Source: JBDSLU01 sp963844435 (GTDB taxonomy: Bacteria; Acidobacteriota; Vicinamibacteria; Vicinamibacterales; Vicinamibacteraceae). From it: a stretch of 64,000 bases of DNA. A program made the position numbers and the translations under genes. The stretch lies in NCBI GenBank assembly GCA_963844435.1, contig CAWJOG010000003.1, positions 248,001 through 312,000 on the forward strand. Reading direction: 5' to 3'. Shown piece by piece: positions 19,007-28,592 of this stretch. Within the stretch, counting starts at the first letter, position 1. Every line of letters starts with the position of its first letter. The notes beneath the pieces are model-generated. The model saw only the letters and a list, made by a program, of their open reading frames with translations, was not told the DNA's origin and searched no databases.

Positions 19007-19861
19007 CTACGCCGTCTTGACCTGGGTGACCGTCAGGCCGCTGCGCTTCAGCGCCAGCGCCAGCGCGTCGGCCAGCGTCGCCTTCGTCGTCACGCCCTCG
19101 AGATCGACGCCGAGGTGCACGATGGTCTGCGCGATCTGCGGCCGGATGCCGCTGATGATGCAGTCGGCGCCCATCAGGCGGATGGCGGTGACCGTCTTGA
19201 GCAGGTGCTGCGCGACCAGCGTGTCGACGGTCGGCACGCCGGTGATGTCGATGATCGCCATCTCGGCGCCGGTCTCGACGATCCGCTGCAGCAGCGACTC
19301 CATGACGACCTGGGTCCGTGCGCTGTCGAGGGTGCCGATCATCGGCAGCGCGAGGACGCCGTCCCACAGCTTGACCACCGGCGTCGACAGCTCGAGCAGG
19401 TCTTCCTGCTGGCGGATGATCACGTCCTCGCGGCTCTTCTGGAAGGTCGCGACCGTGTGCAGCGCGAGCGCGTCGATCAGCTCGGTGGTCGCCCAGGTCG
19501 CGTCGCCGACGGCGGTGGCGTCCTTCGACGCCGCGCGGATCCGGGCGAAGAGCGGCCGCTTCAACGAGAAGACGAACGTCGCCGTTTCGCTCGACGTGAA
19601 GCCCTGCTGCGCGCGTGCACGCGACAGCCGCTCGAGGAAATCACGGGCGGCGCGCCACGGCTCCGCCTGGATGTCGGTGCCCGTCGCGACTGCGGCGCCG
19701 AGCAGCTGGAGCAACTCCCGGCTCTGCTGGCCGAGCTCCGATTCGCTGATCCGGTGGTCCGCGCCGGTCCCCTGCTTCTTCAGCTCCGCGAGCCACTCGG
19801 TCTGCAGGACATCGGGTTGCGACGTAAGGGTATCTACGACGAGCGCGGGTGCCTTTGCCAT
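19007..19861 (-). CDS. rsbR: RsbR-like stressosome sensor protein with C-terminal STAS domain
   Basis: This 284-residue protein is intact. The N-terminal half (about 1-150) is helical, with the RsbR-type globin-like fold expected to sense the signal (WLAELKKQGTGADHRISESE; TSSETATFVFSLKRPLF). A linker QEDLLELSTPVVKLWDGVLA leads into the STAS domain (MAIIDITGVPTVDTLVAQHL; DCIISGIRPQIAQTIVHLGV), which keeps the Thr/Ser residues used in RsbT regulation. It is the first gene of the operon. A TAGAAT -10-like box is seen about 10-15 bases before its ATG. Confidence 0.94.
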   Translation of the reverse strand: MAKAPALVVDTLTSQPDVLQTEWLAELKKQGTGADHRISESELGQQSRELLQLLGAAVATGTDIQAEPWRAARDFLERLSRARAQQGFTSSETATFVFSLKRPLFARIRAASKDATAVGDATWATTELIDALALHTVATFQKSREDVIIRQQEDLLELSTPVVKLWDGVLALPMIGTLDSARTQVVMESLLQRIVETGAEMAIIDITGVPTVDTLVAQHLLKTVTAIRLMGADCIISGIRPQIAQTIVHLGVDLEGVTTKATLADALALALKRSGLTVTQVKTA

Positions 19862-19880
19862 GAAGCCGGCATTCTAGCGC

Positions 19881-19913
19881 GCTAAAGCCAGCGCCTGACG
19901 GGCTAAAGCCAGC
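19881..19913. repeat. Short REP-like direct repeat GCTAAAGCCAGC, two copies
   Basis: GCTAAAGCCAGC occurs at 19881-19892 and again at 19902-19913, a 21-base period. Each copy contains a small palindrome (GGCT-AA-AGCC in the second). The copies lie in the 70-base gap between the dioxygenase stop and the rsbR start, so they sit at or just upstream of the stressosome promoter. They resemble dispersed GGGCTAAAGCCC-type repeats of acidobacterial genomes (from memory, not checked). Confidence 0.4.
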
Positions 19914-19931
19914 AGCCCCTCGGGATGTCCC

Positions 19932-20789
19932 CTACACTGCAACCGTCAGCGCCGCAGTGTATCCGCCGCCTACACTTCCGGTCATCGTCGCCAGTTCGAG
20001 CGAGGCTCCGTCGCTGAACACGTTGTCCGAGGCCAGTGAGACCTGCGACAGGTTGCGGACGCTCGTCTCGTAGCCGGCGGTGGCGTAGACCTCGTCGCAG
20101 CTCGCCTTCGGCAAGGCGATCTGCGAGGTCGCCACCTTGTTGGTCACACTCTGCGCCGCGGCCAGCGTCGGGTAGACCTCGAAGTGGATGTGCGGCCAGC
20201 GGCCCGCGTAGCACGCGGGAAAGATCGACGTGAAGACGACGCGACCGTTGCCGTCCGCTTCCTGCACGCCGCGGAGATAGTTCTGGTTGGTGACGCCGCT
20301 GTTGTAGAGCGAGTAGCGGCCGAGGCGATCGCAGTGCCAGATGTAGACGGCGCGGCCGGCCAGCGGCGCGCACGTCGACGACGAGACGATGGTGAGCGCG
20401 ATCGTCAGCGGCACGCCATCCGCCGTCCCGCTCATGCCGGCGAAGCTGGACCTGATGTCGCTGCGCACCGCGCCGGTCAACGGCAGCACGTTCGGGCCGT
20501 TCGAGCCGTCGCCGGGAAACGGGCCGGCGGTCTCCTCGGGTACCCTGGCTGCGCACACCGCGCCGCCGCCGGTGGTGCCCGTGCCAGTCGTGCCGGTGCC
20601 GGTCGTACCAGTGGTCGTCGACGGGGAGGTCGGGTTGCTGTCGCCGCCACAGCCCATCAGCTGGAGGGCGCCGAAGCTGGCGCCGATGCCGCCGGCGAGC
20701 GTGAGCAGGCGGCGCCGCCCGACCTTGCGGCCGGTGGCCAGGAGGTCGCGGTGGAGGCCGCCGAAATCGTCGTGATCGTTCGATGACAT
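19932..20789 (-). CDS. Intradiol ring-cleavage dioxygenase-like protein, predicted Tat lipoprotein
   Basis: This 285-residue protein has an N-terminal signal GRRRLLTLAGGIGASFGALQ with twin arginines, then the lipobox LMGC, and a repeated Thr/Gly linker before the enzyme domain. The dioxygenase core shows the iron ligands of the family: Tyr in GRAVYIWHCDRLGRYSLYN, a second Tyr in ACYAGRWPHIHFEVY, and the two His of WPHIHF. The family cleaves catechols between the hydroxyls. Export and lipid anchoring imply action outside the cytoplasmic membrane on an aromatic compound that cannot be named. It is divergent from the OmpR-type regulator. Confidence 0.88.
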   Translation of the reverse strand: MSSNDHDDFGGLHRDLLATGRKVGRRRLLTLAGGIGASFGALQLMGCGGDSNPTSPSTTTGTTGTGTTGTGTTGGGAVCAARVPEETAGPFPGDGSNGPNVLPLTGAVRSDIRSSFAGMSGTADGVPLTIALTIVSSSTCAPLAGRAVYIWHCDRLGRYSLYNSGVTNQNYLRGVQEADGNGRVVFTSIFPACYAGRWPHIHFEVYPTLAAAQSVTNKVATSQIALPKASCDEVYATAGYETSVRNLSQVSLASDNVFSDGASLELATMTGSVGGGYTAALTVAV

Positions 20790-20820
20790 GGGTACGTGTC
20801 CTCGTGCAGCAGGCCGTGCG

Positions 20821-20839
20821 CTACGAAGTAATCTACGAA
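20821..20839. promoter_or_regulatory. Direct repeat CTACGAA, 12-base period, between dioxygenase and OmpR-type regulator
   Basis: CTACGAA occurs at 20821-20827 and 20833-20839 in the 67-base divergent gap. OmpR-family regulators commonly bind tandem direct half sites about 11-12 bases apart, so this could be an autoregulatory site of the regulator starting at 20857, which would also affect the dioxygenase gene. Only two copies are seen. Confidence 0.3.
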
Positions 20840-20856
20840 CGACATGTTGCAGGTCT

Positions 20857-21573
20857 ATGGCAGCCGTCCCTGAGGTCCGGCGGGCCCTGATCGTCGAGGA
20901 CGAACGCGCGATCCGCGATCTGCTCGCGCTGCACCTGACCAGCGCCGGCTTCACCGTCGAGACCGTCGCCGACGGATCGACGGCGCTGCGGCTCCTGCAG
21001 GAGAGCCCTTCGAGCTGGTCGTGCTGGACGTGATGCTGCCCGGCGTCGACGGCGTGTCGATCTGCCAGCGCGTCCGCGCCAGCGGCCCGAACGCGACACG
21101 CCGCCATCCTGATGGTGACCGCGCGCGACACCGAGGCCGACAAGGTCCGCGGCCTCGAGAGCGGCGCCGACGACTACATCGCCAAGCCGTTCGGCGTCCG
21201 CGAGCTGCTGGCGCGGGTGACCGCGGTGACGCGCCGGCATGCGCGGGTCGAGGAGGCGGCGGGCGACGGGCCGGTGCTGACGCGCGGCGTGCTCCACATC
21301 GATACCGCGCGGCGCGCCGTGCTGGCGCGCGGCGAGCCGATCGAGCTGACCCGCCAGGAGTTCGACCTGCTGCACCACCTCGCCGCCAGGCCCGGGCGCG
21401 TCTTCAGCCGGGCGGCGCTGCTCGAGGCGGTGTGGGCGGACGACGTCTACGTCACCGACCGCACGGTGGACACCGTGATCAGCCGGCTGCGCCGCAAGGT
21501 CGAGCAGGATCCGCGCGACCCGGAGCTGATCCTCACCGCGTGGGGCGTCGGCTACAAATTCGCCGAGGGCTGA
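20857..21573 (+). CDS. OmpR/PhoB family response regulator (two compensating frameshifts)
   Basis: About 238 residues. The receiver runs from ALIVEDERAIRDLLALHLTS through the phosphoacceptor VVLDVMLPGVDGVSIC and YIAKPFGVRELLARV. The winged-helix output has IELTRQEFDLLHHLAARPGR, VFSRAALLEAVWADD and VDTVISRLRRKVEQDP, ending AWGVGYKFAEG. One base is missing near 21008 (AGCCCTTCG) and one extra near 21103 (ACACGCCGCC), so the total length is still a multiple of three. Its last 22 bases overlap the end of the convergent membrane kinase, its likely partner. Confidence 0.9.
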
Positions 21574-23053
21574 TCGACCCCGTCGGCCCGACCAGGCCCG
21601 GCGTCGCCGACGCTGGCGTGCGGCAGCGTCACCGTGAAGACGGTGCGGCCCGGCACGCTCGACACCTCGATGCGGCCGCCGTGGCGCTCGACGATCGCCT
21701 TGACGATCGACAGCCCCAGACCCGCTGCCAGACGGCCCGCTCGCCGGCCGCGACCCGCGCCGGATCCGCCTTGTAGAAGCGATCGAAGACGTGCGGCAGG
21801 TGCTCGGCCGCGATGCCGGTGCCGGTGTCGGCCACCCTGAGGACGGCGGTGCCGCCCGAGACCACCGCGGCGAGTGCGATCGTGCCGCCGTCGGGCACGT
21901 GGCGCAGCGCGTTGGCGACCAGGTTCTCGACGACCTGCTCGAGGCGATCCGGATCGCCGGAGAGCTGATCGGCGTCGGGCGCGACGTCGGCGCGGATGGT
22001 GATCGATCGCTGCAGCGCCTCGTGCTCGTGCCGTCGCAGCACGCGCTCGAACACCCGTGCCGGCGCGAAGACCCGCACGTCGAGGGTTCCGGCGCGGTTC
22101 TCGACGCGGGCGAGATCGACGAGGTCGGCGACGATCCGCTCGAGCCGCATGCGTCTCGTTCACGACGGTGCCGAGATAGCGGTGCCGGCGATCGGCCGGC
22201 AGGGCGCCGTCGTCCATCTGCAGGGTCTCGAGATAGCCGCGCATCGACGTCAGCGGCGTCTTCAGCTCGTGCGACACGTCGGCGAACAGCTGCCGCCGCG
22301 AGTGAATCGCGGCCTGCAGCGCCGCGTCGCGCGCGGCCAGCTCGGCGCTCATGTGATTGAACGCCCGCGCCACCATCGACACCTCGTCGCGCCCGTCGTC
22401 GGCGGCGCGCGTGCCGAGATCGCCGCCGGCGACGCGGAGGGCGGCGGCCTCGAGACCGGCCAGGCGCCGCCGTGCCGGTCCGACCAGGATCAGCGCGGCG
22501 AGGGCCGTGAGGCCGAGCAGGAGCAGGAAGGTCTGCGGCGACAGCACGCGCGTGAACTCGCGGAGCACGCCGCTGATCGGCGGCGGCGCGGCGATCACGA
22601 ATCCCTTCAGCACTGCCGCCCGCCTGGATGGGCGCGTAGGTCGCCGGCCCGCCGGTCAGCGGCTGCCCGGCCCCTGGCGCGTCGCCGCGCAGCATCAGCA
22701 GCGCCGTCTGCCGGGCGCCGTCCGGCACCGGCCCGCCGCCGGCCGCGACCGCCGTGCCGTCGGCGAGCACGACGTAGAGCGGGCCGCCGGGATCGGCCTG
22801 CGAGCCGCACGATGGCCGCGACGTCGACCGGCCCGCCGCGCTCGAAGGCGTCACCCAGTTCGGCCGCCGCGGCGATCACCCGGCGCAGCTGGGCGTGCCG
22901 CGGGTTGCTCTCGCCCGGCCGGTCGACCCAGTAGATGAAGATGGCGCTCTGCACCAGCAGCAGCGCGACCACGAAGGCGACGAAGCCGATCCCGACCCGC
23001 CAGTACAGGGTGTTCCACCAGCGGGCTCGCCGTTCGAGGCCAGGGGTCGTCAT
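21552..23053 (-). CDS. Membrane sensor histidine kinase with periplasmic loop and HAMP (several frameshifts)
   Basis: It starts MTTPGLERRARWWNTLYWRV. TM1 is VGIGFVAFVVALLLVQSAIF, followed by a periplasmic sensor of about 110 residues (LYVVLADGTAVAAGGGPVPD; PATYAPIQAGG) and TM2 (SPQTFLLLLGLTALAALILV). A HAMP segment (RRRLAGLEAAALRVAGGDLG) leads to the H-box DVSHELKTPLTSMRGYLETL, the N-box ENLVANALRHVPDGGT, and G-boxes ADTGTGIA and LGLSIVKAIVERHGGRI. Breaks lie near 22805, 22615, 22150 and 21725. About 500 residues. It faces the OmpR-type regulator tail to tail. Confidence 0.87.
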
Positions 23054-23256
23054 CGCGGCGTCTCGCACCGCAGGGTACGCGCAAACTGTTGGGAAAGTGT
23101 GGCGACCGACGTCGACGCCGTGCGTCATTGCGTCGAGCGCGCGAGTCTGGGCGAGTCTTTGCTCTGACTGGGCGAAGGCCTGCCCACACAGGCTCGCGCC
23201 CATGGGGCTCGGCGCGCTCGTTCGCTGGCACGGCACGTGCTGGAGAGCGCCGTCGC

Positions 23257-25671
23257 ATGCCCAAGCAACAGCCGCCCGTCGCGCGACGTGCGCAGCAGCC
23301 GTCCTACCGTCGGCGGTCCCGCGGAGCCCAGGGAACCCGCCAGCAGCGATGCCCTCGCCGAGAAGGTCGCGGCGACCGCCGATCTCGCCGCCGCGTTTCC
23401 GTTCAACCCCAACAAGGCGAGCGAATACGATCCTGCCGCCGCGGTGGCGCCGCCGGCCGGCGCGTTCGTGAAGCCGCAGGATCCGATCGCCGGCTCGAGC
23501 ACGGTCAGCGAAGCCAACGGCTCCGACAAGGTCGGCAGCGGCGGCGCCGCCGATCGGCGAGAACCCGCTGGTCGCGACCGCTCGATCGCGTCCGCGTCGA
23601 TTCGACCGCGCCGCACGCTCACGACCAACCAGGGCGTGCCGGTCGCCGACAATCAGAACTCGCTCAAGGCCGGCCTGCGCGGCCCGACGCTGCTCGAGGA
23701 CTTCATCCTCCGCGAGAAGATCACCCACTTCGATCACGAGCGGATCCCCGAGCGCATCGTCCACGCGCGCGGCTCGGCGGCGCACGGCTACTTCGAGTGC
23801 TACAAGCCGCTGACGCAGTACACGCGCGCCTCGCTTTTCAGCGAGGCGGGCAAGCAGACGCCGGTGTTCGTCCGCTTCTCGACCGTGCTCGGCGAGCGCG
23901 GCTCGACCGACACGGCGCGCGACGTGCGCGGCTTCGCGGTGAAGTTCTACACCGACGAAGGCAACTGGGACCTGGTCGGCAACAACATCCCGGTCTTCTT
24001 CATCCAGGACGCGATGAAGTTCCCCGACCTCGTCCATGCCGCCAAGCCGGAGCCGCACTTCGCGATGCCGCAGGCGGGCTCGGCGCACGACACGTTCTGG
24101 GACTTCGCCTCGCTGATGCCCGAGATCACCGCACATGCTGATGTGGGCGATGTCCGATCGCGCCATCCCGCGCAGCTACCGGACGATGCAGGGCTTCGGC
24201 GTGCACACCTTCCGGTTCGTCAACGCCGCCGGCGAGTCGCACTTCGTCAAGTTCCACTGGATCGCCGACGGCCGGCACGCACTCGCTGGTGTGGGACGAA
24301 GCGGTCAAGATCTCCGGCGCCGATCCCGACTTCCACCGCCGCGACCTGTGGGAAGCGATCGAGGCGGGCGCCTATCCCGGAGTACGAGCTGGGCGTGCAG
24401 ATCTTCACCGAGGAGCAGGCCGAGGGCTTCACCTTCGACGTGCTCGACGCGACCAAGATCGTCCCCGAGGAGCTGGTGCCGGTGTTCCCGGTCGGCAAGC
24501 TGGTGCTGAACCGCAACCCCGACAACTTCTTCGCCGAGACCGAGCAGGTCGCGTTCTGCGCCGCGCACGTCGTGCCGGGCATCGACTTCACCAACGATCC
24601 GCTGCTCGCCGGCCGCATCCACTCCTACGTCGACACGCAGATCTCGCGGCTCGGCGGCGCCGAACTTCCACGAGATCCCGATCAACGCGCCGATCGCGCC
24701 AGGTGCACAACAACCAGCGCGACGGCATGCACCGGCAGGCGATCAACCGCGGCCGCGTCGCCTACGAGCCGAACTCGCTCGGCGGCGGCTGTCCGTTCCA
24801 GGCCGGCGACGACGGGCTTCGTGTCGTTCCCGGAGCCGCGCGCAGGCCGACGATCACAAGGTGCGCGGCAAGCCGGAGCGCTTCGCCGACCACTACACCC
24901 AGGCGCACGCTGTTCTGGAACAGCCAGACGCCGGTCGAGAAGACGCACATCGTCAAGGCCTTCCGCTTCGAGCTGTCGCGGGTGCAGACGCCGGCGATCC
25001 GCGAGCGCATGGTGTCGGGCCTGATGAACGTGGCGCCCGAGCTCGGCCAGGCGGTCGCCGAGGGGCTCGGCATGCGCGACCTGCCGGCGCCGATGCCGAA
25101 GGTGCTGTCCGGACGACGTGACGCCGGAGGTCACCGCGTCGCCGGCGCTGTCGCTGTTCGCGCGGCCCGGCGACGGCAGGCATCCGGACGCGGCGCGTCG
25201 CCATCCTCGTCGCCGACGGCTGCGACGGCGTCGCCGTCCGGGCCCTGGCCGACGCGGCTGACCGCGCGAAGGCGCGGTGCCGCGCTTCGTCGGCCCGTCG
25301 CTCGGCGCGGTCGAGGCCGCTGTCCGGCGAGCCGCTCGAAGTCGACGCCTCGATCGAGGCGACGCCGTCGGTGCTGTACGACGCGGTCGTCATCCCCGAC
25401 GGCGAGCGGCGGCCGACGACGCTGGCCGACGGACGGGCCGGCGCTCGAGTTCCTGAAGGACCAGTACCGCCACTGCAAGCCGATCCTGGCGCTCGGCGGC
25501 GGCCGCCGCGCTGCTGCGCGCGGCCGGCATCCCCGAGGCGCTGCCCGACGGGCAGCCCGATCCCGGCCTGCTGACCGGCGAGGCCGGCGACGGCGATCGT
25601 CGACGCCTTCCTCGACCGCGCTGGCGAAGCATCGCCATTTCGAGCGTGAAACCGATCCCCCGCGCGTCTGA
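23257..25671 (+). CDS. katE: Large-subunit catalase KatE/HPII type with C-terminal flavodoxin-like domain (many frameshifts)
   Basis: About 800 codons. The core reads LTTNQGVPVADNQNSLKAGL, GPTLLEDFILREKITHFDHE, the distal His region VHARGSAAHGYFECYKPLTQ, FVRFSTVLGERGSTDTARDV, VKFYTDEGNWDLVGNNIPVF and the proximal heme Tyr in GRVAYEPNSLGGG. After about 25100 comes the HPII extra domain (VAILVADGCDGV; YDAVVIPDG; ALGGAAALLRAAGIPEALPD), so this is the clade 2 large form. It removes hydrogen peroxide in the cytoplasm. At least ten one-base breaks lie between 23260 and 25620, many at 24140-25600. The start may instead be an in-frame GTG at 23237. Confidence 0.9.
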
Positions 25672-25713
25672 GCGACGCGCGTCAGACGTCACTCGACACA
25701 AGGAGCACACACC

Positions 25714-26361
25714 ATGGCTGAAGCTGGAACCCTGCACGACGCGTTCATCGACGAGCTGCGCGACGCCTACGACGCCGAGAAGCAACTGCTCAAGGCGCTG
25801 CCCAAGCTGGCCAAGGCGGCGAAGTCGCCCGAGCTGCGGCAGGCCTTCCTGACCCATCGCGACGAGACGCAGGGACAGATCGAGCGGCTCGAAGAGGTGT
25901 TCGCCAGCCTCGACGAGAAGGTCCGCGGCAAGCACTGCGACGGCATCGCCGGCATCATCGAGGAAGGCAAGGCGGTGATGGAGGAGGACTTCGACGACGC
26001 GGCGATGGACGCCTGCCTCATCGCCTCCGGCCAGCGCGCCGAGCACTACGAGATGGCGGCCTACGGCACGCTGGTGGCGTGGGCCAAGGCGATGGGCCAC
26101 ACCGACGCCGCCGATCTGCTGCAGCAGATCCTCGACGAGGAGAAGGCGGCCGACGAGAAGCTGTCGGCGCTGGCCGAAGGCGGCATCAACCAGGAGGCGG
26201 CCAGCGGCGCCCATCCGCAGGACGAGGCGGCAGAGGCTGACGACACGCCGGCCCGGCCCGTTCGCGCGCCGATCCGGAAGGCGGCCGGCGCCGGGCGCGG
26301 TGCGGCCGGTCGCGGCAATGGGATGCGGTCGTCCGGCGTGAAGAAAGCCGGCCGCCGCTGA
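25714..26361 (+). CDS. DUF892 (YciE-like) ferritin-fold stress protein
   Basis: This 215-residue four-helix protein begins GTLHDAFIDELRDAYDAEKQ, followed by LLKALPKLAKAAKSPELRQA, HRDETQGQIERLEEVFASLD, SGQRAEHYEMAAYGTLVAWA and ILDEEKAADEKLSALAEGGI. The paired Glu/His residues are those of the DUF892 ferritin-like family. The tail from residue 170 is disordered and ends Lys/Arg-rich (KKAGRR), possibly DNA-binding. AAGGAG lies before the ATG. It follows katE after 42 bases; catalase, DUF892 and related genes often cluster as oxidative or osmotic stress functions. Confidence 0.92.
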   Translation: MAEAGTLHDAFIDELRDAYDAEKQLLKALPKLAKAAKSPELRQAFLTHRDETQGQIERLEEVFASLDEKVRGKHCDGIAGIIEEGKAVMEEDFDDAAMDACLIASGQRAEHYEMAAYGTLVAWAKAMGHTDAADLLQQILDEEKAADEKLSALAEGGINQEAASGAHPQDEAAEADDTPARPVRAPIRKAAGAGRGAAGRGNGMRSSGVKKAGRR

Positions 26362-26482
26362 CGGTGGCGGGCTGGATGCGGTTGCGCTCCCGTGAGGGCG
26401 CGGCTCGCCGTCCCGGAGGCGGCGCCAACGGCACTGTTATCATCGCCGTCGATGGAGCATGCCTGACGTCCGGGCCGGCCGC

Positions 26483-28571
26483 ATGAGCGACGCCACACGA
26501 TCTCGCGCACCGACATCTCGCCAAGGTCGTCGAGTCGTCGGACGACGCCATCGTCAGCAAGGATCTGTCGAGCGTCATCGTGTCCTGGAACCGGGCTGCC
26601 GAGCGGATGTTCGGCTACCCGGCGGAGGAGGCGATCGGCCGGTCGATCCGGATGATCATCCCGGCCGACCGGCAGGGCGAAGAGGATGCCGTCCTCGAGG
26701 CCATCCGTGCCGGCCGGTCCGTGACGCACTACGAAACGGTGCGCCAGCGCAAGGACGGCAGCCTGATCAACATCTCGCTGACGGTCTCGCCGATCTACGA
26801 CGACGTGGGCGAGATCATCGGCGCCTCGAAGATCGCCCGCGACATCAGCGAGCAAGTGCGTCTGCGGCAGCTCGCGCGCGAGCACGCCGAGATCACCGAA
26901 AAGCTGTCCGAGGTCGGCGCGGTCGTCGCCTCGTCGCTCGACCGCGACGCCATCGTCCAGAAGGTCACCGACACGGCGCGAGAGTTGACGACGGCGGACT
27001 TCGGCGCGTTCTTCTACAACGTCCGCGACGCCGACTCCGGCGACGCCTACATGCTCTACACGCTGTCGGGCGCGCCCAAGGAGGCCTTCTCGACGTTCCC
27101 CCATCCGCGCGCCACCGCGGTGTTCGCGCCGACCTTCCGCGGCGAGGCGACCGTCCGGCTCGACGACGTCACCGCCGACCCGCGCTTCGGCCAGAACCCG
27201 CCGTTTCACGGCATGCCGCCGGGGCACCTGCCGGTGCGGAGCTATCTGGCCGTGCCGGTGCGGGGCATGCGGGGCGACGTCCTCGGCGGGCTGTTCTTCG
27301 GCAGCTCCCGCGTCGGCGTGTTCACCGGGCAGCACCAGCGGATCGCCGAAGGCATCGCCGGGTGGGCGAGTGTCGCCCTCGAGAACGCCCGCCTGCTCGT
27401 CGAGGCCCGCGACGCCAACCGCATGAAGGACGAGTTCCTGGCGGTGCTGTCGCACGAGCTGCGGACGCCGCTGAACGCGATCGTCGGCTACACGAGGCTG
27501 CTGCGCGGCGGGCTGCTGTCCGGCGACAAGCTGGCGCGCGGCCTCGAAACCGTGGAGCGCAACGCCAACTGGCTGACCCAGATCATCGACGACGTGCTGG
27601 ACGTGTCGCGGATCGTCTCGGGCAAGATCCGCCTGGACGTCCAGCCGGTACAGCTGCCCGTGATCGTCGACAACGCCGTCGCGACGGTGCAGCCAGCCGC
27701 CGATGCCAAGGGCGTGCGCATCCAGACCATCCTCGATCCCCGCGTCGGGCCGATCTCGGGCGACCCCGATCGCCTGCGGCAGGTGCTGTGGAACCTGCTG
27801 ACCAACGCCGTCAAGTTCACCGGCCGCGGCGGCCGTGTCCAGGTCCGGCTGGAGCGCGTCAACTCGCACGTCGAAATGGCGGTCAGCGACACGGGCGTCG
27901 GCATCACGCCCGACTTCCTGCCCTATGTGTTCGAGCGCTTCCGGCAAGCCGATGCGAGCACGACGCGGAAAACCGGCGGCCTCGGGCTGGGCCTGTCGAT
28001 CGTCCGCCATCTGGTCGAGATGCACGGCGGCTCCGTGGATGCCACGAGCGACGGCGAGAACGCCGGATCGACGTTCCGCGTCAGGCTGCCGCTGATGATC
28101 GTCCATCCGAAGGCGTCCGAGGCGCCGCGCGAACACCCGCGCACGACGTCCAGCGCGCCGCTCGGGGCGCTCGACGACCTCAACGGCGTGCGCGTGGCCG
28201 CCATCGACGACGAAGCCGATGCGCTCGGGCTGTTGCGCGTGGTGCTCGAGTCCGCCGGTGCCGAGGTGTCGACCTTCGCGTCCCCCGCGGCTGCTCTCGA
28301 CCGCCTGGCCGTGGAGCGCCCGGACGTGCTCATCGTCGACGTCGGCATGCCCGGGATGGACGGCTACGACTTCATCCGGCGCCTGCGGACGTCGGCGGAA
28401 CCCTCGCTCCGCGACGTGCCGGCGGCGGCACTGACCGCCTTTGCCCGGGCCGAGGACCGCACCCGGGCGCTGCAGAGCGGCTTCGAGATGCACCTGGCCA
28501 AGCCGATCGACCCGGGCGAGCTCGTCGCCGCGGTGGCCATGCTGGTCCGACGCACCCGCGTCCGGCCGTGA
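26483..28571 (+). CDS. Hybrid sensor histidine kinase PAS-GAF-HisKA-HATPase-REC (one frameshift)
   Basis: About 695 residues. The PAS domain starts at residue 12 (HLAKVVESSDDAIVSKDLSS; SWNRAAERMFGYPAEEAIGR) and ends ASKIARDISEQ. A GAF domain (VGAVVASSLDRDAIVQKVTD ... VRSYLAVPVRGMRGDVLGGL) is followed by the H-box VLSHELRTPLNAIVGY, N-box WNLLTNAVKFTGRGGRV, G-boxes SDTGVGI and GLGLGLSIVRHL, and a receiver (VRVAAIDDEADALG; VLIVDVGMPGMDGYDF; HLAKPI). A single extra base near 26513 (GCACCGACATC) separates the first ten codons. It lies 121 bases after the DUF892 gene and faces the ECF factor. Confidence 0.9.
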
Positions 28572-28592
28572 GCGGGTGACGGCGCCTGCCGA

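Noticed and set aside
26061..28493. Long minus-strand open frame of over 800 codons
   Set aside because: It lies antisense to the DUF892 and hybrid kinase genes, which have complete domain motifs. Long antisense frames are expected at this G+C content.
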